Source: Pleurotus djamor (lineage: Eukaryota; Basidiomycota; Agaricomycetes; Agaricales; Pleurotaceae). From it: DNA of 22,209 nucleotides. How positions within the stretch are numbered: position 1 is the first letter of the stretch; every line of letters starts with the position of its first letter. The notes below the pieces were generated by a model. That model ran no database searches, had not been told where the DNA came from, and saw only the letters and a list, made by a program, of their open reading frames with translations. Positions 1 to 9,241 of the stretch are shown here, one piece after another. Location of the stretch: the NCBI GenBank assembly GCA_029747585.1, contig JAPEVF010000746.1, positions 1 through 22,209 on the forward strand. The letters are read 5' to 3'. A program made the position numbers and the translations under genes.

Positions 1-177
1 CCACCCCCTCCACCACCCATGATGGCATATCCACCGCCCATGATCCATCCTATCCCGATGATGGCGCCCCCGCCTCCACCCCCAATGGTCCCAATGCCTA
101 TGATGGCACCGCCCATGATGGCAATGTCCCCAGTCCCAATGATGCCACCGATGCCACCGCCTATGTTGATGTACTAG
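1..177 (+). CDS. C-terminal end of a Pro/Met-rich low-complexity protein (5' truncated by window edge)
   Basis: Frame 1 is open from the first base to a TAG at 175-177 and encodes 58 residues. Nearly all are proline or methionine, with short PPMM, PMM and MPP runs, and the protein ends MLMY. Such tails are disordered and occur at the ends of many fungal RNA-binding, actin-regulating or scaffold proteins, so the sequence alone gives no function. The reading frame is supported by the absence of stops and the consistent Pro/Met bias; other frames give no comparable pattern. The upstream domain that would identify the protein lies outside the window. Confidence 0.6.
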   Translation, partial: PPPPPPMMAYPPPMIHPIPMMAPPPPPPMVPMPMMAPPMMAMSPVPMMPPMPPPMLMY

Positions 178-767
178 TGTGTACTCTTGGGCATCCACAG
201 TTGGGTGGCTGCGATAACGTACTCCATCTACGTATATACTGCATTTCCATTGACAGATTGCCTCGGATCTAGTTATCAATATGCCTCTTCTCTCATATGC
301 ATCTTGATATTTATACTTGCTCGCTTGTACAACCAACACGTTTTATTTATTGTTTCAAAGCATCCATGTTCATTTATTTATCACCTCCACCGCTCTTGAC
401 CATCATATTCCTAGGGGGTAAAGATATAAACAATGAGATCGCGATAAAGGAAAGACAGAACTTACCCGTAGTCACGCACTGGCCTGGGTGGGCTGACTAC
501 TGAAAGTTGAGAGAGATCGATCTGCTTTGGGTGTTGGGGGTATTGTAATACTGTGTTGATGGACTTCGTTAGATAAAGAAGTGCCATTTCAACGGAAAAA
601 GACGCACATTCGTTCCTTTGGAATGGTAACGAAGTCGGTGCCTAAAGTCTATGACGCATACTGAGTCGACCGGACTACTGCTCATGGGAGATGCGGCTTA
701 CTGAACTGCACGGGGAACCTGGCAGGATTATTGGATTTGAAGACGGAGATTCCCTTGATGGGAAAGC
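178..767. other. Non-coding spacer between two converging gene ends
   Basis: The stretch lies between the stop of the Pro/Met-rich gene (+) and the stop of the 229-aa gene (-), so it should hold both 3' UTRs. Only short ORFs of no recognisable composition are present. The first 250 bp are AT-rich, as expected of 3' UTR sequence. I see no RNA gene or repeat. Confidence 0.5.
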
Positions 768-1573
768 TCATGCTTTGAGGGTTCGATGGCTAGCGATAAT
801 CACTGCGTCAGGATCTACATTTGGAACGGCCAATATCAAGGAACGTGCATTCTTCATGTAGGCGACGGCGGATTCAGCTTCAAGATGCCCTGGGGTATGG
901 CCGGTTTGCTGTGCGTATTGGCCTCGAGAAAATGTTTCATAATATATGACTTCCCAAGGGAACAGTTCGGTTCCGTTGTTTCGACGCAACTGAAGCGTCT
1001 CTCTGTAGTCGATTGTGTCTGAGATTTGCCGGTGGTTGTTAGTAAGGTAAGGCGACTGAGCAGCTCAAGGCACTCACGGTCGTAATATTGACCGCTTTGA
1101 ACACCATAGGGTGGGGCTTGCTTCACCGCGGTAATGCCCGGTCCAGCGCCAACCGAGACGTGGAACTGACGTTCGTAGTAAATTGAACCGAGCCTAACGG
1201 TTCCGCTGTGCACGAAAAGGAGCACAATTTCTCCCTTGGAAGCAAAATTGGGATCGTCGAGTCCGGCGCCGGAGACATACTTGTAGACATCGACGTTCCA
1301 TGTGACGGTGCCAGCGGACACTCCATTTGTCCAGGTCACTGGCGCGTTGTTGAGGATGGTAAGAGTTTGTCTACCGTTGAGAAAAGTCATTATTATGTGG
1401 AGAGCGAGAGAAGGACGAGGTACTTACTTGCCCCAATAGTTGGTGTTGTCAGGAGGGATAAGCTGGGTGTGCAGGGCTCGAGGTCCCCTTTCAACTGCGT
1501 CGTACTGTTCTTGGTCTTCATCGTAATCCTCCTTGGTGTTTGAGGGAATAGATGTCTCAAGGGATGTGTCCAT
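768..1573 (-). CDS. Hypothetical protein, 229 aa, three exons
   Basis: Splicing gives one continuous frame: exons 1573-1428, 1370-1078 and 1018-768, with introns of 57 bp (GTAAGT..GTAG) and 59 bp (GTGAGT..CAG). The exons total 690 nt, which is 229 codons plus TGA. The ATG at 1573 was chosen because an in-frame TAG lies 33 nt upstream. The N-terminal 50 residues are polar and acidic. The middle is rich in beta-type sequence (GTVTWNVDVYKYVSG, GEIVLLFVHSGTVRLG), and there is a YYDHTIDYRETLQLRR stretch around the last splice. No signal peptide or membrane segment is visible and I do not recognise the family. The spliced frame, consensus donors and typical intron lengths make this a real gene with good probability. 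A further 5' exon cannot be excluded, because the upstream minus strand also has coding character. Confidence 0.65.
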
Positions 1574-2734
1574 GATGGGCGTGTCGAGAAATATTCCCCT
1601 TCCCTAGCACTTTATGTAGCTCGACTTTGGCGATGTCGCCATCTGGGTCATCGATGTGGAGCAGACGTTGTTTTCGGAGTGAACGCGGATGCGAATTAGA
1701 TACGCAAACCATTGCACACCATTGTCTTCCCATTGGATCGCGAAGGGACCCGCAGCGGTCAGCATGGGAGGTTTGACTTCCAAGCCAAGGCCTGAGTGTC
1801 AGCCGATGTGCAACTCGGGCTCGATGTGATCTTGGGGGTCAGAAGAGTCCTGTCATACGTAGCTGAGGAGCCGAACAGTACTCGCCAGAGTCTGAGTACT
1901 GAGGTATGTGTCGTTCCCATGAAATAAGAGGTCCACCTTGGGTCCACCTAATCAAAAGGATATTTATTGTCACCAATTGAGCTGTTTCGCGTAGCGAACC
2001 GAAGAGAAAATTCCCGCAACCCTCAGGCATTATACGTTCGCACCACAGTACAAAGTCTTGGGCTCGCGAGATGTCCAGGCTTCCATTCGCAGAGCCTGAT
2101 GTTGTGGAGAGGTTGGCAGTGCAGGTAGACCGTAGTGGAGCAAGCTTCAAATTCGATAGTCCCCTCGTGAGTGTAATCATATCAAGATTGGCTGGCTACA
2201 GCAAGGCATTTCATGCGTTATTTCTCTGCTGCATACGAGTGGAGCCCAGAGCAGCTGGGGAAGGTTGCGGAAGGAGTTGGTTGGGAGACGGGTCCTGGGC
2301 TTTGCCTGGGGTTGGTAACTTGAGCGCTTGCTTAAGCGCCTGTCCGGCCCGAGGCAGCCCGCCACACAGCCACAACGACTTCGCCAAAGACTTTTGGCCA
2401 CACACCTGAACGACCACCATTGCCAAACGATGGAGGAACAGTGAGCTAGCCACTACCACACAGGCATCGTTACCGTTTATGGTAGTATTCCCAGTGATAA
2501 ACTTCTCGCAGACAAAGGGCGACCCTTTTTTATAGGTTTAGAAGGTCTTTATGACACCCAGACAGTGGCCCAAGCTCCCCTTACCGAATGTGGCCTCGGT
2601 GGTGGAACCGACATATTTTGAAGACTGGATTTGGGTAGCCCGACAGTGGACGCGGTAGCAATTGCAAGTCACGGGAAAGGCCACAGCATGTCATTGTTGT
2701 CCACAATTTCTCTGTGGTATTTAAGACGAATCCG
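1574..2734. other. Intergenic region with fragmentary coding-like stretches on the minus strand
   Basis: No intact gene was found. On the minus strand roughly 1850-1640 reads as coherent protein (for example GPFAIQWEDNGVQWFAYLI) but contains an in-frame TGA. It then continues only after a frame change (LLHIDDPDGDIAKVELHKV). Another short coherent piece lies at about 2180-2030 (EGTIEFEACSTTVYLHC). I could not join these with acceptable splice sites. They may be a decayed gene or unrecognised exons. The remainder to 2734 shows only short ORFs and should include the promoter of the plus-strand gene that follows. Confidence 0.3.
2718..2725 (+). promoter_or_regulatory. Possible TATA-like element
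   Basis: TATTTAAG lies 10 nt before the ATG at 2735 and 34 nt before the in-frame ATG at 2759. If it works as a TATA box it favours the second ATG as start. The match is short and could be chance. Confidence 0.2.
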
Positions 2735-4320
2735 ATGTGGCCAGAGGACAACTCGAAGATGAACCACAACCACAACTATCGTCTTCAGCAGCCACACACA
2801 ACCGCAGGCAACCCAGCTGGGCAGTTCTCCAAGTCTACCAACGACTTCGACGCGGTGTCCAGTGCTCGAGCCCGACCTTCTCCCTATAACGAGCACCAAA
2901 ATGTATTCGTCGAATTAACCCATCAATCATCTCGTTTCTCTCCGGTCCACGGGCTACTCACTTTGATTCGCACATCTCCCAAGATTGGAGCGTCCGTCAA
3001 GTCTCTTACTATCAAACTGGCCCCAGGATTCAGCGAGGCCCTTACCGGCCAGCAACTTGAAATGTCGATTATTTTACCCGACCTTACTTGCTTGGAAAAT
3101 CTGGTGCTCATGGGCTCGGGGAATACAGAGGTATACTGGAACCCGAATCTCTGGAGGGGACTCCAAATCATCGTGGCTTCGCCGACTATCATCCAGCTCT
3201 CCTTGGAAGACATCAAGTTTGGATATAATCGTCACTACACCAACCTGCTTGGGAAGCGCTACGCTCCGCTTCCTCTCTTGAAGCTCAGTCACGCGACGCT
3301 TATCTTCCCTGCCGTTCAAGTAGATGGGTTCTCAGCCTCCGAGCTTTTTGTTGAAGACTGTGATTTCATGGAACTCGCAAACCTTTTCACGGCTTCTAGA
3401 GGTTCCGCGATCAAGGCTCTTACTGTTGACGACATCGGTGGAAAAGGATGCGGTACCTTCCTGGCTTTGGTGGGTCATAATGTTGAAACGCTCTCCATTG
3501 GCGAAGGTATGTTTTGCTCTTCTCACTGCGACTTCAACTTTGACGTTGAACGTCTTCTCCAGGGACCTACTCCGTTCTTGCCGAGCAATCTGACAGCCTG
3601 AAACCCGTCAATCTCCTTGCTTTTGCTAATATACAACGCATCGCAGTCCTCTCTAATGGACCAGGACTCCTCAAACTTCTTAATACCCTTGGCAACCTCC
3701 CCTACTTGGAAACCTTGGCTATCGAGTTTGTCGGAGCCTCCCTTCTGCGCGACGGGCGACTCGAAATTCTCGATGCACTTGGTACCTATGCCTTCCGAAA
3801 CCTTAAAGAAGTAATCGTCTCCATCAATGTATTGCTCCCTAGCCATCCTTTTATTACCCTTCGAAAGCGTCTACCTACCCTCATCGCGAGGCGTCTTTTG
3901 TGCTTTTCCTACGGCGATCAGGTCTATGATACTCAGGCGATTATCCACGTCTCTCAAGCTCTTCCTAGTGCTTGGTATGGTGGTTATAAGACGGACATGC
4001 TCCCGGTCTACGCGAATCATGGTTTAACTTTCTCCAATCTGCTTTCGTCGCCCAGCCATCCCTGTGCTTGGTTAGGACCCGCGTTGCACCCCGCGCCTCC
4101 TGTGCCCATCAAGAAAGACATTGTCAAGGTAAAGAAAGACGCTAGCAAACAACTCCCCGCATCTCTGAAGCGAGCCATAGTCAAAGCCCTCAAGCAATAC
4201 CGGCAACCTCTTGTTACCATCAACCCTGGGGCTCCGGTTTCATATCCGAAGATGCGATTCCCCTTGCCTCCAGCTTTGGCTCCTCCTGTTGCGATCAAAG
4301 ATCACACCTTCTCGTCTTAG
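2735..4320 (+). CDS. F-box/LRR-like protein of Agaricomycete type (no F-box visible), two exons
   Basis: Exons 2735-3506 and 3563-4320 join across a 56-bp intron (GTATGT..CCAG) into 509 codons plus TAG. After a polar N-terminus, residues from about 75 read as irregular leucine-rich repeats. The opening pattern is typical of Agaricomycete F-box family proteins: a segment on the top of a ranking list (SPKIGASVKSLTIKL), then a LPDLTCLENLVLMGS repeat, then blocks such as LLKLLNTLGNLPYLETLAIE. The C-terminal 75 residues are basic and proline-rich (KKDIVKVKKDASKQLP). Known relatives act as substrate receptors of SCF ubiquitin ligases, but I see no N-terminal F-box here, so that role is inference. 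In-frame ATGs occur at 2735 and 2759; the second has the better context (A at -3). An unrecognised upstream exon could carry the missing domain. Confidence 0.75.
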
Positions 4321-4696
4321 GGTATCGTCTGCTTTGTCGCGTCGAGCTTGCCCGCACCCCCGTTTATTTCGCAGTATCACTGTACTCACTCTCATTTTTC
4401 TCTCATCTTACTTGCGCTCCATCAAATCTCGCGCCTTTTATCTACTACCTCCATACTCTCATGTCATCTGTATCTCTTGTACTCAATTTCAATTGACCTC
4501 TTGTGATGACTTTACCCGCCCTCCCAATATAAAGGGCTTGCCAGTCGAAAGTTTGTCGTTGGCTTTTCGATGATTTGACATTCCGTCCCAGCGGGCGCTT
4601 ACTCCCTCGACTCCCTTGAACCCGACCCAACGCGTCAAAAACGCGTTTTGTCAATAACTCTTCTTTACTCGGCTTCAACCCGTTCCATCGTTCCCA
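4321..4696. other. 3' UTR of the LRR-like gene and leader region of the next small gene
   Basis: The stretch is pyrimidine-rich on the plus strand from about 4380 to 4460 and carries a TATA-like box at 4528-4534. No convincing ORF is present; the 97-aa minus-strand ORF at 4445-4738 has no recognisable features. Confidence 0.4.
4528..4534 (+). promoter_or_regulatory. TATA-like box
   Basis: TATAAAG, in the context CCCAATATAAAGGG. It lies about 163 nt upstream of the ATG at 4697, which would leave a leader of roughly 130 nt. This is plausible for a fungal gene but unproven. Confidence 0.3.
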
Positions 4697-4848
4697 ATGT
4701 CTGATGAAATGAACGCGAAGGCTTAAGGACACCCTCAAGAGTAGACGCAGATGCGAAAGCAGCTGTCGATGAGGCGCTGAACTATGATCTTTCTGGTCAA
4801 GGTCGAACTGTCAAGGAGAGGTTTAGCGAAGCCAAAACGAACCCATAG
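4697..4848 (+). pseudogene. Small gene-like stretch broken by two frame changes
   Basis: Three short blocks, each in the next +1 frame, read as one coherent small hydrophilic protein of about 50 residues. They are MSDEMNAK from the ATG at 4697, LKDTLKS from 4722, and DADAKAAVDEALNYDLSG onward from 4744 to a TAG at 4846-4848. All three blocks are rich in Lys, Asp, Glu and Ala, unlike random translation. A TATA-like box lies upstream and the ATG context is CCCAATG. No intron fits, since the gaps are single bases. The stretch is therefore either a recently disabled gene or a working gene with two assembly indels. I do not recognise the family. Confidence 0.35.
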
Positions 4849-5597
4849 GATCATCTGATGCGTGAAGAATCGAGAGCGGATTCAATTAACTTGTAATTAA
4901 CTTGGGACCTCGGGTTGACTAACTGTCATTGGTGCTGATTCTCTCCGTAATCCCCTGCCTAACCAATTCTCTTCCATTTCTTGTAAGTACATGTTCCAAT
5001 GATTTCCCTGGTTATTCCCTTGCTAAAAGCTCTTTGCATACCACGCTCCGGGTGTCCTACTAGGCATATGGACCCAGAGTTGGACTACTATGAACGGGAT
5101 GTGGCTACCCCAACCATCGTGCGTCGCCGTGTGTTCGAAGTCTCGCGCATGTGAACTCACCTTGATATCTCAGATTGATTGGTCTACTGCGCTCGCAACG
5201 TATCGCATCATTCATCTTTGAAGCATGACGTCCTACGCGCCGCAGGAATCAACAATCCAACAGCGTTGTGGCTTGTCCCGTAGAATTTCGATCTACATAT
5301 CAAATACATACTTATACCAACCCCGGAGTTCCCGAGAATCGAAGGAGCGCGGAACAATATTTTTGGTCGTTGTTGAATGATGCAGCTTGACCATCACCGA
5401 GCTAACACGCTTTCTGATACAAGGCAGCGATGCTCGCCCCGTGAAGACATCAGATAGATGTCACCGGAAGGTTAACTGGGATAGTGTCGATTTCGTGGAC
5501 GGTGGCCTGTCGGTAGCCTGGGGTATAAATGCTTCTTTCGCGAACGTAGCTGGAGGATCTCAACGCTGCGCTTGCGTCCTCCACCTTCAATCTCAAC
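4849..5597. other. Promoter region of the aspartic protease gene
   Basis: No coding sequence was recognised. A short direct duplication (AATTAACTT twice, around 4885-4903) is present. The last 75 bp contain a clear TATA box. Confidence 0.4.
5524..5530 (+). promoter_or_regulatory. TATA box of the aspartic protease gene
   Basis: TATAAAT begins 74 nt upstream of the ATG, followed by a pyrimidine-rich leader. Spacing and sequence fit a fungal core promoter with a start site near 5555-5565. Confidence 0.6.
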
Positions 5598-7337
5598 ATG
5601 CTCCACACTGCGTCGCTGCTGGTCGCCGTCTTCTTTGCTGTTTGTGCAGCCGCTACGCCATCGGTGTCTATTCGTGACTCTCCCATCACGCTCCCTCTCG
5701 CAAGGAAGACGAACTTCACTCGCAGTATCAACCTCGTGAAGGCCGATCAGGCCCGAGCCCGAGCACTCTGGGCTCGCGCAGAGGCCAAAGCCACCGGGAA
5801 TCCCTCTCTCCTCCACAATACCGTTATAAACGAGCAAATCAGTAACCAATATGTTGCGTACGCCGCCTCCGTCTACGTTGGAAATCCTTCTAGAACATGT
5901 ATTATCCACCCTCTTTGACTGGCTCCTACTCATCGCGTCTCTCGTTTTAGTTGACTTGCTCATCGACACTGGTAGCTCCAACACCTGGGTGAAGGGTGAG
6001 CGCTACGTTCGATCCACCACAAGTCGAAAGACCAATGACACCGTCGTGAGTATCGAACCACTCAAGATCTGGTGCTTCTATTGATGCTTCATATCGTAGG
6101 CTGTTCGTTATGGATCTGGATACTTCTCCGGAGACGAGTTCATTGATCGTGTTTCCTTCGGGAATGGCCTTGACATCCCACAACAATCCATTGGTGTTGC
6201 TAAACGATCCGATGGGCTCTCCGGTTTCGATGGTATCTTGGGGTATGTTCAAAATATGCATCTAGTACAAGTCCTCTTCTTACATCCCCACTCAGCATTG
6301 GTCCAGTTCAGTTGACCTACGGTAGACATCATTTCCGTCCAAGTGCTATCTCCCCCACTCATGAGGTCGCAATATAGCAACCCTCTTCCCTCATAATACT
6401 AGTCTTATCCCCACGGTTACCGACAATCTCTTCTCCAACGGAGTCATCCCCCAGAACCTCATAGGAATATATTTCAAACCCACCACCACTGTGGCTGACA
6501 TGGATGGTGGAGAGCTTAACTGGGGCAAGTAAAACTACCAGGGTTCGCTATGATCAAATTATTCATGTTCTTTGCAGGCGGAATCGACGGTTCCAAGACC
6601 ACTGGGCCCGTCCACTTCACGTATGTTTACCTGCTCACACAGCAGACTATGTTATTGATGATCTTTATACTGAAAGAAATATCACCTCTGAACGCCCCTC
6701 GAGTAGTTTCTGGGGTGTTAACCAATCTATCCGCTACGGTTCTGACACGACAATCCTTTCTTCTGGTGCTGGTATCGTTGACACTGGTCAGCCACTATTT
6801 TATCAAATGGTATTTTTACTCATAATCTTTAATAGGCACAACATTGATTCTCATTGCTTCTGGTGAGTTCGCAGTCCTGGTCGCTGATTGGTTCCATCCC
6901 TCTCACATAATCCTCAACGTAGATGCTTTCAAGAGATACACTGAAGCTATCGGTGCTGCTCTTGACGATAAGACCGGACTGCTTCGCATTACCTCTACTC
7001 AATTCGCTAAAATTTGCAGCCTCTTTTTCATCATCGACGGCGTATGTAGCATGCCTCACCTACTGCTCAGCAACGATAAATGAACTAACAACACTATCCC
7101 ATATAGATATCCTATGAGTTAACACCGAACGCACAAATTTGGCCTCGCGCTCTTAACACGGCCATCGGTGGAGACCCCGACCACATCTATCTCATCGTAG
7201 CCGACCTCGGTTCGCTATCTGGCATTGATTTTATCAATGGTTATACTTTCCTTCAGCGATACTACACCGTCTACGATACCACAAACCGTCGTGTCGGTTT
7301 TGCTACCACCCCAAACACCTTCGCAACGTCCAACTAA
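5598..7337 (+). CDS. Secreted aspartic protease, pepsin family A1 (polyporopepsin type), ten exons
   Basis: This is predicted to be an extracellular acid endopeptidase. Exons: 5598-5898, 5951-6045, 6100-6242, 6296-6321, 6378-6524, 6578-6620, 6677-6786, 6836-6862, 6923-7041, 7107-7337. They sum to 1242 nt, giving 413 aa in one open frame. Residues 1-18 form a hydrophobic signal peptide and are followed by a propeptide (about 20-80). The two active-site motifs are intact: IDTGSSNTW with D106 and VDTGTT with D287. The flap tyrosine is Y136 in VRYGSG. Further family landmarks are GFDGILGIGPVQLT and NGYTFLQRYYTVYD near the C-terminus. All nine introns are 49-65 bp. Eight are GT-AG and one (6525-6577) is GC-AG with a perfect GCAAGT donor. 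Intron 6 ends in AAAG and intron 7 starts GTCAGC, both weaker than usual but required by the frame. Length and motifs match active family members. Confidence 0.95.
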
Positions 7338-8080
7338 ACGTAAACGCTAGAGTTCATGCACATGTATAATATGGCTTGAAATCAGCAATGTACACTTAGT
7401 TTGATAGTAAAGGACTATTTGTATGTTTGTATCCGCACGGTCAAAAGAGTGTTCCTTCCAGGGGTTCGGGTGTCTTCAAACCGCTTCTTTCTCATCTTAT
7501 ACATATGTTCGGCCATAATTCAAGCACGTCAAATCTGAGGCCTCGTACCCATGAACCATCCTAAGAAGACATCTGGCACTTCCTGTATTTTCTGCGCATG
7601 GTGGACGCTTGTTTGGGTTTCAACGTTTCAACTTCAAGATCCAACTGAACACTTGCAAGGTCACCAGCCTGCAATCAATCACGGCTACCATTGTCGTGAG
7701 CCCAACGGCATTACAGCGGGATATCTGAGAGGTTGACGTCGCTTACTGGGAGCTACAGCATGCAGGAGCATTTGGTACTCTTCATTTACATGGGACGGCA
7801 CAACATTTCTGCCGACTGTCTGTCTTTGTTGTTTTTCCCTTCCCAGTGCATTCGCTAAAGGCTTCATACAGGGAGCGATATACCGAGAAACTGGCGAGGC
7901 CCATCTGGTAACACGGTGACTTGACCATTCAGATCCAGTGAAAACGTACAACGAGCGCCTCCGATTGTATCTGAAGCCTACTGGCGTTCGGAATTCTCAG
8001 AGAATGAAAATGATTCCAGAAAAAAATTCTGGGTCGTCCCGAGTGCAGTCGACAGATTTCCTGGTCAGCACCGGGTATAT
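7338..8080. other. Non-coding region downstream of the protease gene
   Basis: The first part should be the 3' UTR of the protease; ATAATATGG near 7367 is AT-rich and may contribute to 3' end formation. ORFs of 61-88 codons are present on both strands but none has recognisable composition or splice structure. Confidence 0.4.
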
Positions 8081-8124
8081 CTGAGGAGGTCTGAGGAGGT
8101 CTGAGGAGGTCTGAGGAGGTCTGA
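8081..8124. repeat. Short tandem repeat, 10-bp unit, 4.4 copies
   Basis: Four perfect copies of CTGAGGAGGT at 8081-8120 are followed by a partial CTGA. The repeat sits in non-coding sequence. Perfect copies suggest recent slippage, so the copy number may vary between strains. Confidence 0.95.
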
Positions 8125-8760
8125 TCATTGGAAGTATTGGTGAATTCAATATTTATTCGCATTTATAATGTATATTTTTTACATTACAAGACACAGTACA
8201 ATATGTTGAGCGCATACAAATTGACCCTGACTCTTCCCCGCCCTCGCAGCAACAGAGGGCACGATCCGCCAACCTAATCCATCATCCACGTGTGAGAACG
8301 AAGGCCAAGCGCGACTAGTTGACTTCGGAACGAAAATCAGCGCGCCAGGCGACAAATAGAGGAGATTGGAAAGAAACCCACCGAGTTCAGACGTTCGAGT
8401 TGCTGTGATTGTCAGACGAGCCTGAGGGTTGTCAACGTCAGTAATAAGTCAAGGAAGTAGGTAGTTTTGCTCACCAATCATACGAAATCGCGCCGTATGC
8501 GAGTATATGCGTTTGAACCTAGACCATGTTCAGAGGTCGTATTGCATCCATGGTATGTAACGCACCAGAAACCACCCGTAAACCTATCCAAGTGCCCTCC
8601 ATTGCCCCAGTAATGCGACGCAACGTCGTATGAACATGGATGACACATCTTCCGAGAGTTGTTGGGCCGATTTGCACTGTGCACAAGGTGTTCGATGGAG
8701 AGGAGCTCGGGCGACAGCGGCGACAGCGGTAGCGGCGACGACGATGGGAAGGTGGGGTTG
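8125..8760. other. Non-coding or unresolved region
   Basis: A minus-strand frame is open from 8858 to 8478 without an internal stop, but it has no ATG before about 8645. Its N-terminal part is only Ser/Pro/Leu, generated by the polypurine tract. The downstream part (for example VASHYWGNGGHLDRFTGG) is not recognisable. The plus strand carries GCGACAGCG-type triplet clusters around 8711-8741. I make no gene call. Confidence 0.3.
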
Positions 8761-8811
8761 GGGAAGGGAGAAGAGGAGAGAGGAGAGGAGAGGAGAGGAG
8801 GAAGGGAGGGA
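8761..8811. repeat. Polypurine/polypyrimidine tract (GGAGA-rich microsatellite)
   Basis: Fifty-one consecutive purines on the plus strand include several GAGAG and GGAGAG units. Tracts of this kind can be nucleosome-poor or form triplex DNA, and are prone to length change. Confidence 0.9.
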
Positions 8812-9241
8812 TGATGGTGGTTTGGGTTCAAGATGAGATAGGCGCTTGAGTGGGACAAATTTCGTTACTTATTCGAAGTTTTTCTGACGTCGTCGACGCA
8901 CTGACCATCACGCAAGTTTGGCTTTGGGCCGTTCGTCATTAATATCATTTCGTACAGAGCAGATCAAAATACAAAACAACCAAGGTGTATTCTACGCAAC
9001 AATTCGGTGACAGCCAGAATCTTCCCAGAAACGTCGGTAGTGTCCAGTTTCATCGGACCCACTCGTTGCACGTTTTCACTGGGCCTCAGGCCTCAGATCT
9101 CACGTTCCAGCGACTCGCGCTGTTCGGCCAAGGCTTGATTCAAACCTTGGAGCCGTGAAAGATTCCCCCCACCTATGGACGAAGTGGCAAGTCACTTACT
9201 TTAATCGTCTTTATCTCGTCTCAGAGCTCGACGCGTCTTAG
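8812..9241. other. Upstream region of the plus-strand kinase; possible unresolved 5' exon
   Basis: This stretch must hold the promoter and start codon of the kinase that follows. The best ATG is at 9175-9177. Joining it in frame would need a weak GTGGCA donor at 9184 and the TTAG acceptor at 9240-9241. On the minus strand 9172-9093 reads as a short heptad-like helix (LQGLNQALAEQRESLERE) ending in TGA. It could be the last exon of an unrecognised minus-strand gene. Confidence 0.3.

Noticed and set aside
6504..6866. 120-aa plus-strand ORF across protease introns
   Set aside because: It is a read-through of exon and intron sequence in the wrong frame. The protease frame is confirmed by family motifs on both sides.
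8478..8858. 126-aa minus-strand ORF rich in Ser and Pro
   Set aside because: The N-terminal half is the translation of the polypurine tract and there is no ATG at its start; nothing else supports it.
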